Assembly: GCA_041281825.1 (NCBI GenBank)
Contig: CP166298.1
Coordinates: 5,084,001-5,148,000, forward strand
Reading direction: 5' to 3'
DNA from: Paenibacillus_D tarimensis_A
Lineage (GTDB): Bacteria > Bacillota > Bacilli > Paenibacillales > Paenibacillaceae
DNA length: 64,000 nt
In this document: positions 24,731-33,303 of the stretch, piece by piece
How the letters are laid out: each line of letters opens with the position of its first letter
Numbering within the stretch: the stretch's first letter is position 1
The notes under the pieces: model-generated
Databases searched by the model: none
What the model was told of the DNA's origin: nothing
What the model saw: only the letters and a program-made list of their open reading frames with translations
Program-made: the position numbers and the translations under genes

Positions 24731-25897
24731 TCAGTGATGAAACAATCGAATACCGGAATAAGCCATCACGATTCCATATTCATTGGCCGCTTCCACAACT
24801 TGATTATCCCGCAGCGAGCTGCCGGTTTGAACGATATATTTTACGCCGCTCCTTGCGGCCCGGTCGATATTATCGCGAAATGGCAATAAAGCGTCGGATG
24901 CAAAAGAAACTGCCTTCAAGCCTTTAAGCCAATGTGTTTTATCGTCCTTCGACAGCCGCTCGGGTATTTCAGTGAAATACTCTCTCCACAGCCGTTCTTC
25001 GGCCGGCGTCAAATCCTCATTGATCCAACCGTCAATGGCATTGTTCATTTCCGCGCGGGACAGGCCGGCACGGAATTTCAGTTGCAATGCTGCGGGATAA
25101 TGTCTCAGCCGCCAGTGATCCGCTTTGGCGGCTGCCAACCGGGTGCAATGAATCCGGGATTGCTGTCCTGCTCCGATCCCGATCGTTTGGCCGTCAAGCG
25201 CCAAACATACGGAATTCGATTGCGTATATTTCAGCGTAATCATCGCCAGGAGAAGGTCCTTCTTCGCATGACCGGGAATATACCGCTCGGCAGTTACGAT
25301 GTTGTCTAACACTTCTTCTGAAATAATCGCATCGTTCCTTTCCTGTTCCATCGTCAGTCCGAAGATCGACCGTGTTTCGATCAGATCAGGCGTATAGTCG
25401 GGATCGATTTCCAGAATGAGGTACTTCCCGTTCTTTTTCTTTTTTAACAGTGCTAATGCTTCTTCATCATATCCGGGAGCAACAGTCAGATCGGATACTT
25501 CTCTTTGGAGAAAATTCGCTGCTGTAACATCCACACAGTCACTGAAAGCGGCACAATCGCCAAACGATGACATGCGGTCCGCTCCTCTTGCTTTTGCATA
25601 AGCGGTGGCCAGCGGGGACAGCTCCATATCTTCGACAAAACAGGCTCGCGCAAGCGTATCACTTAGTGGTGAATACACCGCTGCACCGGCTGGACTTACA
25701 TGTTTGAACGAGGCTGCCGCCGGCTCGCCGATCCGGCTTCTAAGTTCCCGAACCAGTTGGAATGCGTTCATCGCATCCAGGAGATTGATGTAACTTGCCT
25801 CGCCGTTAAGAATTTTCACAGGAAGTTTTCCTGCAGCGTAGAGCCTTGCTTTTCCTTGATGCGGATTCATGCCATATCTTAGATGCAGTTGTTCCAT
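24731..25897 (-). CDS. Stand-alone AICAR transformylase (PurH C-terminal activity)
   Basis: A 388-residue protein that covers only the AICAR formyltransferase half of PurH, which forms FAICAR from AICAR and 10-formyl-THF in purine synthesis. The catalytic Lys-His pair is in 'AASFKHVSPAGAAVY'. 'MNPHQGKARLY' at the N-terminus, 'YTQSNSVCLALDGQTIGIGAGQQSR' (in parts: YTQSNSVCLA, IGIGAGQQSR) and 'DALLPFRDNIDRAARSG' are family signatures. The IMP cyclohydrolase domain is absent, and no other pur gene is near, so another protein must close the ring. A ZTP riboswitch controls it. Confidence 0.92.
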   Translation of the reverse strand: MEQLHLRYGMNPHQGKARLYAAGKLPVKILNGEASYINLLDAMNAFQLVRELRSRIGEPAAASFKHVSPAGAAVYSPLSDTLARACFVEDMELSPLATAYAKARGADRMSSFGDCAAFSDCVDVTAANFLQREVSDLTVAPGYDEEALALLKKKKNGKYLILEIDPDYTPDLIETRSIFGLTMEQERNDAIISEEVLDNIVTAERYIPGHAKKDLLLAMITLKYTQSNSVCLALDGQTIGIGAGQQSRIHCTRLAAAKADHWRLRHYPAALQLKFRAGLSRAEMNNAIDGWINEDLTPAEERLWREYFTEIPERLSKDDKTHWLKGLKAVSFASDALLPFRDNIDRAARSGVKYIVQTGSSLRDNQVVEAANEYGIVMAYSGIRLFHH

Positions 25898-25916
25898 ATG
25901 GTCTCACCCCTTTTGG

Positions 25917-26023
25917 AAAATAAAAAAAGTATTCGGAATAGAATCCAAATACTTTGCCCAGGCGTACGGCTGATATCGCTGTGTGCTCCCCCATGGTTTC
26001 CCATGCTCACGCCAGTCACACAC
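25917..26023 (-). promoter_or_regulatory. ZTP (pfl) riboswitch with terminator, upstream of the AICAR transformylase
   Basis: On the minus strand the conserved ZTP/ZMP aptamer elements are seen in order: GTGACTGGCG (about 26009-26019), a CATGGGAAACCATGGGGGAGC hairpin region (core AAACCATGGGGGAGC), and after a linker CGCCTGGGCA (25955-25964). A stem AAGTATT/AATACTT with a run of seven T follows directly (25921-25954). The known logic is that ZTP or ZMP, which build up when 10-formyl-THF is short, stabilise the aptamer and prevent termination. The gene it controls uses exactly that substrate pair. Confidence 0.93.
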
Positions 26024-26066
26024 AAATTAGTTTTCATAGGTAAATTGTACACTTCAGTCCGATGAT

Positions 26067-26960
26067 TTACAAGCCTTGCAGCACCCCATACGACTTTAAT
26101 GTCTTCAGCCTTTCGACCGTCACATATCCACGCCATTCCTGTTCCCCTGCCGGACTGACAGCAGGAAAACTAATCAACCAGCCACCATCCTCTTGCTGCT
26201 GGCGGGCCAAGGCTTGCAAATGGTTATGCAGCTCCTCATCCGAAATAAACTTGCGCGCATAACTGTCACAAGCCGGCGCCCAATCCAGCACTTTATGCAC
26301 ATACCCCGTCGCATAGGGGTCCCTCTCAATCGCCGCCGGACTGCTGAGCCACTTATCGAACTTTTGCCAATAGGCGTTAGCCCGCTCGCGATCCGGAGTA
26401 TGCTGCAAAAATGCAATCCACTGCACGCCGTCATGAAATCCGGATGGCTCTTCCCGTTCCAGACAATCCCAAATGTAACGGACATTCCGCAAAAAGCTCT
26501 CATCCTGAACGATCTCCGGGAGAACCTTTTGCTTATACAGCAAGCCGATGATCGTCCCTGTCGGATTGATGGACGGGTGACGGTCCGACTCCGTCGTCCA
26601 CCACGGTGCGTGCGGGTAGTGGTTCACACTTTTTAAAACAAATGGAATGCCTCCGTCTTCCAAAGTCACTTTCCGCAAATATCGCGCTATCCCTTCCAGA
26701 ATGAGCGGATCAAAAGCATCTACATCCTCCATCATTTGCAGCGCCATCTCCGTAGGTACCGGCTGGCTGTGCGGACAGCGGATATCCGGTTCGAGCGCAT
26801 TGCCGAAACCTCCGTCCGGGTTCTGATACCCCCGCAGCGCTTCAATGACCGCCTTCTGGCTGCCTCCTTCAAAATGATACTCGTACCGTTTTCTGTCAAT
26901 GAGCCGAGCATTGTTGTAAATGAATTGTTTGGCGCGCTCCAATAATTTTCCGTGCTCCAT
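26067..26960 (-). CDS. Prenyltransferase/squalene-cyclase-like alpha-barrel protein
   Basis: A 297-residue protein with repeated helical units carrying the terpene-cyclase/prenyltransferase QW-like pattern ('GYQNPDGGFGNALEPDI' and 'LARQQQEDGGWLISFPAV'). The DxDD motif of true cyclases is not seen, so it may be a structural relative with another role. AAGGAGG precedes the ATG. It lies between the ZTP-controlled gene and a WYL regulator on the same strand. Function unknown. Confidence 0.7.
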   Translation of the reverse strand: MEHGKLLERAKQFIYNNARLIDRKRYEYHFEGGSQKAVIEALRGYQNPDGGFGNALEPDIRCPHSQPVPTEMALQMMEDVDAFDPLILEGIARYLRKVTLEDGGIPFVLKSVNHYPHAPWWTTESDRHPSINPTGTIIGLLYKQKVLPEIVQDESFLRNVRYIWDCLEREEPSGFHDGVQWIAFLQHTPDRERANAYWQKFDKWLSSPAAIERDPYATGYVHKVLDWAPACDSYARKFISDEELHNHLQALARQQQEDGGWLISFPAVSPAGEQEWRGYVTVERLKTLKSYGVLQGL

Positions 26961-27047
26961 CTCCCAGTTCCTCCTTAGTTATAAAAGAAAAATTGTGAAA
27001 AATACCGCTTGTCCGATTCGTTCGGCAATCACCTGGCGATAAATCAA

Positions 27048-28025
27048 TTAGCTCTTCGTCAATCCCTTAGCTCCTTCCGTCTGCTCCTTTGGTTTGTATC
27101 GCCTGCCCAGCTGATCCGCCAATTGATAAATTTCCTCACGCAAGGATTCCGGCGCCAGCACTTCCGCGTCCATACCGAGCGTAAAGAAGAAACGAACCGC
27201 CCACGCCCATTCCGAAGCGGGGCACAGATAATCGATCTCCCACTCGTCATCGGATACCTGTTTGACGCACTCGCCGACATGAACATCCTGTTCGGTAAGC
27301 AGCGCACCTCTGTATGTCAATTTAGCGGCGATTCGGGTCGGCGGGACGGATTGATCCGAATGCTCGCCATTGCGACGGTTCAGCTGCTGCAGCTCCTCGA
27401 CCGGCTTATCGATCACCTCGATCTGTTCGAACCGGTCCACCCGAAAGCTTCTATGTTCCTTATGCAAGACGGAAAAGGCTTCACAATACCAAAAGCCGTG
27501 CGCCGTGTAAATTTTGCGGGGCAGCAGCTCCAGCCACCGACGATGATTTACGGAGCGGTAGAGGACCCCAAGCCACTTCGATTCGCCGGTATAGTCCAGC
27601 AAAGCGGATAAATGCGGCGTCTTCACCCTGCGTTCCGGAATCTCGACTTCAAGATGCTCAAGCATCGATTGGATCGCCTTCAACGTCTTCGAGGGCAGAA
27701 TAGTTTTTATTTTATCCAGGGCCGTCCACCTTGCCTGATTGAACGGACTGTCCGCCAATTTGGTCATCGCTTGAAGCGCGAAAATAACGGTTAAGGCCTC
27801 CTGGGTATCCAACTGCAGCGGCGGCAGCAGAAATCCTTCCATCAGACGAAACCCGCCCGCCGGGCCTGTCATGGAATATAGGGGGATGCCCATCTCGGAC
27901 AGCGACTGCATATCGCGGAGGATCGTTCGTTTCGAGACTTCAAATTTACTCGCAAGCGATTGAGCCGTTTCCGGTCCTTGCATCATTGCAATCAGGATGG
28001 CCATCAATCGGTCTGTTCTTTTCAA
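27048..28025 (-). CDS. HTH/WYL-domain transcriptional regulator (YafY/DeoR-like)
   Basis: A 325-residue regulator. The N-terminal helix-turn-helix ('AQSLASKFEVSKRTILRDMQSLSE') is followed by a WYL domain (residues about 140-210). That domain has 'WLELLPRKIYTAHGFWYCEAFSVLHKEHRSFRVDRFEQIEV' (seen in parts; KIYTAHGFWYCEAF) and a C-terminal WCX extension. WYL domains sense nucleotides or other ligands. TTG is the start with AAGGGG upstream. A perfect GGTGACA inverted repeat overlaps its own promoter, which points to autoregulation. Confidence 0.9.
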   Translation of the reverse strand: MKRTDRLMAILIAMMQGPETAQSLASKFEVSKRTILRDMQSLSEMGIPLYSMTGPAGGFRLMEGFLLPPLQLDTQEALTVIFALQAMTKLADSPFNQARWTALDKIKTILPSKTLKAIQSMLEHLEVEIPERRVKTPHLSALLDYTGESKWLGVLYRSVNHRRWLELLPRKIYTAHGFWYCEAFSVLHKEHRSFRVDRFEQIEVIDKPVEELQQLNRRNGEHSDQSVPPTRIAAKLTYRGALLTEQDVHVGECVKQVSDDEWEIDYLCPASEWAWAVRFFFTLGMDAEVLAPESLREEIYQLADQLGRRYKPKEQTEGAKGLTKS

Positions 28026-28056
28026 GTTTTAATCCCCTTCTTGATTGTTTGAATCC

Positions 28057-28097
28057 ATTATAACAACAAATTGGTGACACCAAGGATGTCACCAATT
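28057..28097 (-). promoter_or_regulatory. Promoter and GGTGACA inverted-repeat operator of the WYL regulator
   Basis: AATTGGTGACA (28069-28079) and TGTCACCAATT (28087-28097) are perfect 11-bp inverted copies spaced by seven bases. A TATAAT -10 box (28057-28062) follows 6 bases downstream on the minus strand, so the operator covers the -35 region. TTGGTGACA-type sites are known for related YafY-like regulators. Confidence 0.7.
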
Positions 28098-28107
28098 GAA
28101 AAACGAT

Positions 28108-28725
28108 TTATTTTCGTCTTGCCGCTTTCCTCCCGTTGTAGTGGTTGAGCAGCCGGATCCCCGAATACAGGACGATTACAATGCAGAAGAAGATGATGAT
28201 TGAGGGCAAATACGGCCTAATCCCTTTAATGATGGCCTTCCACTGCGGACCGAACAGATAACCCAGACTTGCATATACGCTGACCCACATGACCGTGCCG
28301 GAATACATATACAATGCGAAGGTTTTATAGGGAATACGTATCATTCCTGAGAAATAACCGATCACTTGCCTGAAACCGGGGACAAAACAGCTAAGTAACA
28401 GGATGATATTGCCGTATTTGTCGAACCACCGCTTTGTCACATCGAGATTATGCCGATTGAGAAACACCCATTTGCCGTACCGCCGGACAAACGGCGCTCC
28501 GGCTCTGTATCCGATCAAGTAAGTAACCGTCAAACCGGTCGCAGATCCAATTGAAGACAACCATATGATGGACGGCAGCGATAACGTGCCGGTGTACGAT
28601 AAATAACCGGCATATAGAAGCGCGGTTTGCGCCGGAAAGGGAATCGCCATAAAGTCGAAAATCAAACCAATCAGCAATACGTAGTAGCCATATTGCTCAA
28701 ACCATTGTTCAAGCTTATTATCCAT
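28108..28725 (-). CDS. DedA-family membrane protein
   Basis: A 205-residue integral membrane protein of the DedA/VTT superfamily. It has 'FPAQTALLYAGYLSYTG' (re-entrant helix), 'ATGLTVTYLIGYRAGAPFVRRYGKW' (conserved GYxxG and FxxRYG, in parts) and 'GNIILLLSCFVPGFRQVIGYFSG' (FxPGxR motif, in parts). DedA proteins move or scramble undecaprenyl phosphate or other lipids across the cytoplasmic membrane. GAGGG lies before the ATG. It appears monocistronic. Confidence 0.9.
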   Translation of the reverse strand: MDNKLEQWFEQYGYYVLLIGLIFDFMAIPFPAQTALLYAGYLSYTGTLSLPSIIWLSSIGSATGLTVTYLIGYRAGAPFVRRYGKWVFLNRHNLDVTKRWFDKYGNIILLLSCFVPGFRQVIGYFSGMIRIPYKTFALYMYSGTVMWVSVYASLGYLFGPQWKAIIKGIRPYLPSIIIFFCIVIVLYSGIRLLNHYNGRKAARRK

Positions 28726-28964
28726 CCCGAATCCCTCATCACGCTTATTAACGGCAATCGAGACAACTGCCCGCTTACTGTCTGTTCATCGATTGCTCTT
28801 TTCAAGCATAACGATCATTCGGATATTCCGAACCGACCCAGGGTCGGGATTTGAAGCAGACTCAGGTCCGGTTTGCACCTGGACCTTGTTGAGTGTGGCA
28901 GAGTAAAATCAAGCAGAAACCGATTTCGCCGTCTTCTCCCAGACAGCAACGCAATGAAAGATAA

Positions 28965-28990
28965 GGGCTGCCATACAGCAGCCCCAGCGG
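28965..28990 (-). terminator. Probable terminator of the BtrH-like gene
   Basis: On the minus strand GGGCTGC and GCAGCCC pair around six bases, 16 bases after the gene's stop, followed by TTATCTTTC. The T-run is weak. Confidence 0.5.
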
Positions 28991-29005
28991 GTTAACACAT
29001 GCCAC

Positions 29006-29989
29006 CTATGTCAACAAATCGAGCATTGCTTCAAGCTTCCGGACTCCCTCCGCCTCGGCAGCCTTCGCTCCGCGAAGCAGCGTCAATGCGCGTTCCGCTT
29101 GCGGCTCGCTGTTTGGTTCCCCGCCTTGCGGAAACGGAAACATGTCACACATCTCCCGTAACTGCCCTGCGACGACCCCGTAGTGCTTGGCGGCTTCCTT
29201 CGCCAGCCCGCGAAGCCGTTCGTCCTGCGGAGCGGCTCCTTCCCAGCCCGCGGAAAGCTCCAGCAGGAACTCCGCGGCGAACTCCCGCGCATCCCATACC
29301 TTGGCGGTATTAACGGCGTTGCCGAACGGATCGACTGTCCGGTTCGCGAATGCTTCGATCCAGGCGTCATATGCGGCCAGTCCGTTCCGGTGGCTGCCAT
29401 TCTCCAGCTCCGCGTATTGGCGGTGAGCATGATCGACGGCTAGCTGCAGCGCGCCCTTCAGCATACTTCCCCGGTCGGCCGGTTCGCTCCCTGTAATCGT
29501 CAAAACATACAATTCCGTCACTTCGCCGCGCCCCAGCTTCTCGTACGGCAAATCGCCGTCCTTTCTAATATCCCGGCAGCGGAATACCCGCCGCTCGTCA
29601 TCATAACCGTAAATGACGCCCCATTCCGGAATGAATAAGTCCCAGCTCAGCGCGGGAATTCCCCGGTCAAGGCTCTCCTGCACATAACCGATGCCTTCCT
29701 CCAATTCCTCAGGTGTGGGCGGGATGTTCGTCTGCTTGCCCGCGGTTTGCACCGTAAACCCAAGATTGCGCAACGCCTCCGTATGATGGAGCTTCCAATC
29801 GAAGAACGAGTAGCTGCCGACCTCGACCGCTTCCCGGTCGATAATAATCCGAAACGCATGGGCCGTATAACCCATCACATCTGTCAAGGACATTCCCGCC
29901 TTGCCGGTGTATTGAACCATACTGTGAATGGCCGTCGTGTCTGTATTATGGCTCCAACCGAAATCGTCTCTTTTCCGTTTCTCCGTCAT
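29006..29989 (-). CDS. BtrH-like domain protein, partner of split sigma factor
   Basis: A 327-residue protein equivalent to the C-terminal part of the sigma fusion at 9.3-10.9 kb. It has 'MSLTDVMGYTAHAFRI', 'FIPEWGVIYGYDDERRVFRCRDI', 'LAAYDAWIEAFANRT' and 'MFPFPQGGEPN'. The fusion protein has the corresponding 'YTLTDVMGLTGQAFRL' and 'LFPFPSGGSPN'. The ATG is four bases after the stop of the sigma gene, with GGAGG inside that gene's end. The two are therefore made together and probably interact. A role as sensor or regulator of the sigma factor is inferred from the fusion. Confidence 0.75.
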   Translation of the reverse strand: MTEKRKRDDFGWSHNTDTTAIHSMVQYTGKAGMSLTDVMGYTAHAFRIIIDREAVEVGSYSFFDWKLHHTEALRNLGFTVQTAGKQTNIPPTPEELEEGIGYVQESLDRGIPALSWDLFIPEWGVIYGYDDERRVFRCRDIRKDGDLPYEKLGRGEVTELYVLTITGSEPADRGSMLKGALQLAVDHAHRQYAELENGSHRNGLAAYDAWIEAFANRTVDPFGNAVNTAKVWDAREFAAEFLLELSAGWEGAAPQDERLRGLAKEAAKHYGVVAGQLREMCDMFPFPQGGEPNSEPQAERALTLLRGAKAAEAEGVRKLEAMLDLLT

Positions 29990-29993
29990 CCCT

Positions 29994-30827
29994 TCAATTC
30001 CTCCATGTCACTTGTAGTAGAGGCGGAGCAAGCAGCTTCTTTGCAGGCTTTCCTAACTTCTTCCGCTGGCCGATATAAAGGCTGATGTGCGTACGAATCC
30101 GTTCCTGCTGCAGCTTGGTGCGGGAGCGGGAAATGCTGTTGTACACGTTGGCGACCGCAGTATCCAATAAAGCGGCGATCTCCTGCGGCGGCAGCTGTTC
30201 GAAAAAGTAGGCCTCGAATATCCGTTTCTCCCTCGGACTCAGGCAATGAAGCAGGCTTCGGATACCGTCGACAAGCTCCTTGCGAAGAAGGGCGCTTGAC
30301 GGATCCGCCGCGCTTCTTGCTGCGTCCAGCGCTGAACGGCTGAGCCGGAAAAGCACGCGGTCAATGTCGCACCAGTCCTCTGCCATGCTGTTATTCGTAG
30401 CCTCTGTGGACGGCGAACCGCCTTCCGGCTGACGCTCTCCGGCCCCCACTGCACGTTCCCAGCTTGTAAAAGGCCGCTCTTTGCCGTACGGACCGCCGCG
30501 GCGCAGCTTCATGTAGGCCTCATTGCGTACGATTCTGCTTAGCCATGGCTTGAAACGGCCGAGATCAATCAACGTACCAAGATGCAAAAAAGCGCGTACC
30601 AACGCTTCCTGCACGACATCCTCGGCAAGATGATGATCCTGCGTGAGTGAATAAGCGATACCAAATGCTTTGGCCCGGTGCCTTCGCACCAGTTCTCCGA
30701 ATGCATCCGGATCGCCGTTCCGCGCTTTGGCAACCAGATCCGCCTCACTAACAGGCCTCGTATCATTTTCCACTTCCTTCTTCCGCTCCTGACCGGCTTT
30801 CCACAATAATTGATCCGAAAGCTGCAC
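29994..30827 (-). CDS. ECF-type sigma-70 factor, split counterpart of the fusion
   Basis: A sigma factor of about 277 residues with region 2 ('LVRRHRAKAFGIAYSL', 'EDVVQEALVRAFLHL', 'WLSRIVRNEAYMKLR') and region 4 ('LPPQEIAALLDTAVANVYNSISRSR', in parts). Between them is a long linker rich in Gly, Ser and Asn. Similarity to the sigma half of the fusion is obvious (shared VRRHRAKAF). GTG 30827, eight bases after AAGGAG, is a better start than GTG 30836, which overlaps the ribosome site. It is operonic with the BtrH-like gene. Confidence 0.88.
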   Translation of the reverse strand: MQLSDQLLWKAGQERKKEVENDTRPVSEADLVAKARNGDPDAFGELVRRHRAKAFGIAYSLTQDHHLAEDVVQEALVRAFLHLGTLIDLGRFKPWLSRIVRNEAYMKLRRGGPYGKERPFTSWERAVGAGERQPEGGSPSTEATNNSMAEDWCDIDRVLFRLSRSALDAARSAADPSSALLRKELVDGIRSLLHCLSPREKRIFEAYFFEQLPPQEIAALLDTAVANVYNSISRSRTKLQQERIRTHISLYIGQRKKLGKPAKKLLAPPLLQVTWRN

Positions 30828-30876
30828 GCTGCTCACTCCTTTATGCCCCTTATCCTATGGATGCCGGTATCAGCGG

Positions 30877-31812
30877 TTATCTATCGTCCCGGATAATTTT
30901 TTTTACTCTATTGTACATAACCAATAGTTCCAAAACAGAAATGCTCTCCATCAAAAAAGCTCTATGCTTCTCGACTCCTCTGTTGTTACACCAGACGACG
31001 GCGCTGAACGCATCATAAAACGAGTAGAAAGGTAAAATGCTATCCAGATCCATAATCGGGCGTATACTCTCGTACCCTTGTATATAAGCCGCTCGGGTCG
31101 TAGGATAGACCTCCCATATATACCGATTCACTTTCGTAAAGTCAATTTCCGAGGAACCGCCGCGAGCACTCTCAAAATCAATAATACCGGTAACCCTATT
31201 TTCTTCAACTAATATATTTCCCGGACGAAAATCCATATGAACGACACACGGACCGTCCGGCTGCGGCAGTGCCGCAAATACGTTGTCGAAATGATCAATA
31301 CATCGTTGAAACAAAGCGGCATCGAGGATTTCCTTGCATGGTTCTTTCCATTTTTCAAAATTGGACTTTAAATGCCGTCTCCAGTCGTTTTGGTCCACGG
31401 TTCGAAACCCATCCTGTACATCGACGCCATAACCGGGCATGCTTACTTCGTGAAGCTTTGCATGTAGAGCCCCGATTTCGTATGCCAGCTTTTCATTTAC
31501 TTCTCCCGTGCAGGGTAAGCCTTCAATGGCAGATAATAGCATAGCGCCTGGAACCGAGTCGTTTCCCGCCCAAAAGTCAAGCACCTGCGGCACGGGCAAA
31601 ACATACTTCAGCTTTTCGAGGATCCGGGTTTCACGATACAACTTATCCCTGTTATAAGGGATCTTCGCATATACGGTCCCTCCGCTGCCGAGCATCAGCT
31701 TATACACTTCGGAACTGTACGATTCCGGAACGCTTTCCACCGCAGTTACCTTCAGCTTAAAATGATCGATCACCGTTGCTATTTTGTCCAACTGATCCAC
31801 TCCCAGGTTCAC
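30877..31812 (-). CDS. Aminoglycoside phosphotransferase-family kinase
   Basis: A 311-residue APH-fold kinase. The catalytic loop is 'CVVHMDFRPGNILVEE' and the metal-binding segment is 'GIIDFESARGG'. 'GSGGTVYAKIPYNRDKLYRE' carries the ATP-binding Lys. Substrates in this family range from aminoglycosides and macrolides to choline and fructosamine; none can be assigned. GTG 31812 has no clear ribosome site, so the exact start is uncertain. It is divergent from the P450 gene. Confidence 0.85.
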   Translation of the reverse strand: MNLGVDQLDKIATVIDHFKLKVTAVESVPESYSSEVYKLMLGSGGTVYAKIPYNRDKLYRETRILEKLKYVLPVPQVLDFWAGNDSVPGAMLLSAIEGLPCTGEVNEKLAYEIGALHAKLHEVSMPGYGVDVQDGFRTVDQNDWRRHLKSNFEKWKEPCKEILDAALFQRCIDHFDNVFAALPQPDGPCVVHMDFRPGNILVEENRVTGIIDFESARGGSSEIDFTKVNRYIWEVYPTTRAAYIQGYESIRPIMDLDSILPFYSFYDAFSAVVWCNNRGVEKHRAFLMESISVLELLVMYNRVKKIIRDDR

Positions 31813-31925
31813 GGCATCATATTTTCTATCATTTTATGATTTTAACATTACAGGAAACAACAAGAGTAGTGTTGAAAATAAATAGAGGCAGCCTCGGCTG
31901 ATTATGAAAATAAGGGAGCGTTTCC

Positions 31926-33167
31926 ATGCCAACTGAATCTCCAAAATACGATTTTCCCGGCAAAGCGGATTGGTTCCGGGAATACAACGAGGATTACCAT
32001 TCCGATCCGTACCCGTTTTATCGCAAACTGCTTCGGGAAGAACCGATGGTTTATGTAGAAGAGAGAAGCATGTGGATCGCATCCGGTTACGATGATGTCA
32101 GCTTTATTTTAAAAGATCCCAAATTCGTAAGAGAACTCCGGAATGCGGTCCCTGACCACCAGCCATCCGCCACTCCGCCGGAATGGAAGCCGATAAGCGA
32201 TCTGGCTTCGCACTGGATGTTGTTCCGCGATCCGCCTGTGCATACCCGGCTGCGGGGGCTTGTAAGTCATGCTTTCACGCCCCGCACGATGGAACGGCTG
32301 AGACCGCGTATCCGGTCTATTGCAGGCGATCTCGCCAAGGATATGCCAAATGAACAAAATCCCGATCTGCTGGCCGGATTTGCGTTCCCGCTCCCTGTCA
32401 TCGTCATTGCGGAAATGCTCGGGGTACCTGCGGAAGACCGGGAGATTTTCAAGGAATGGTCGAATACGATTGCAAGGCTTCTTGATATCGCCTTGCTTCC
32501 GCCGGACTTCGTACAGCATGCCGGACAAGTCGCCTTGGCCATGCGTGAATATTTCCAGGATCTCATCGCAGAGAGAAAGCGAAGACCGCGGGAAGATATG
32601 ATCAGCGATCTGTTGTCCGCCCGGGAGCAAGGGGATCATTTAAGCGAAGAAGAATTGATATCTACCTGTGTTCTTTTGCTCGTGGCCGGCCATGAAACGA
32701 CCGTCAACTTGATTAGCAACGGGATGTATTTGCTGCTTCAGCATCCTGAACAGCATAGGAGGCTCCAGCAGCATCCCGAACATATGCGGACGGCTATTGA
32801 AGAAGTACTCCGGTACGAAAGTCCGGTGCAGATGACGTCCCGGATCGCCGCGGCGGATCTGGAACTCGGAGGCATGCAGATTAGACAAGGGCAACAAGTA
32901 AGCGTGCTGCTCGCGGCAGCCAACCGCGACCCCTCCCAGTTCGCTGAGCCGGATCAATTCGATGTGATGCGCTTGCCAAACCGGCATTTAGCGTTTGCAT
33001 CCGGTCCGCATTTCTGCCTGGGCGCGCCGCTTGCACGGATGGAAGGCGAAATCGCACTTTCCGTACTGCTGGAATCTTATCCGCATATGCAATTAACAGG
33101 GCAAAAGCCGAAATGGCGGCCGAACATCCTGTTCCGTGGACTGCAGTCGCTGAATGTTAAGATATAA
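31926..33167 (+). CDS. Cytochrome P450
   Basis: A 413-residue soluble bacterial P450 (CYP107-like). Signatures are the I-helix 'LLVAGHETTVNL', the ExxR of helix K 'EEVLRYESPVQM' and the haem-binding 'LAFASGPHFCLGAPLARME' with the Cys ligand. It hydroxylates or otherwise oxidises an organic substrate with electrons from ferredoxin or flavodoxin; no redox partner is adjacent. AAGGGAG precedes the ATG. It is monocistronic with a downstream hairpin. The nearby bacteriocin cluster is on the other strand and separated by a gene, so a link is not supported. Confidence 0.93.
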   Translation: MPTESPKYDFPGKADWFREYNEDYHSDPYPFYRKLLREEPMVYVEERSMWIASGYDDVSFILKDPKFVRELRNAVPDHQPSATPPEWKPISDLASHWMLFRDPPVHTRLRGLVSHAFTPRTMERLRPRIRSIAGDLAKDMPNEQNPDLLAGFAFPLPVIVIAEMLGVPAEDREIFKEWSNTIARLLDIALLPPDFVQHAGQVALAMREYFQDLIAERKRRPREDMISDLLSAREQGDHLSEEELISTCVLLLVAGHETTVNLISNGMYLLLQHPEQHRRLQQHPEHMRTAIEEVLRYESPVQMTSRIAAADLELGGMQIRQGQQVSVLLAAANRDPSQFAEPDQFDVMRLPNRHLAFASGPHFCLGAPLARMEGEIALSVLLESYPHMQLTGQKPKWRPNILFRGLQSLNVKI

Positions 33168-33200
33168 TGTAGAGAAGGCTGAATACAGCATTCATAAAAT

Positions 33201-33236
33201 AATGACCAGATAAGCGGTATCGCTTACCTGGTCATT
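33201..33236 (+). terminator. Hairpin after the P450 gene
   Basis: AATGACCAGATAAGC and GCTTACCTGGTCATT form a 15-position stem with one mismatch and a six-base loop, 33 bases after the P450 stop. There is no good T-run, so termination is likely but not certain. Confidence 0.55.
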
Positions 33237-33303
33237 GGGTGCAAAGGAAATCATAACATTCTACTATTCCGGGACTTGTTCACTAATTCATCAACGACCT
33301 GTT

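Noticed and set aside
31926..33167. P450 as a tailoring enzyme of the bacteriocin cluster
   Set aside because: It is on the opposite strand, separated by another gene and terminators, and no such enzyme is typical of the family.
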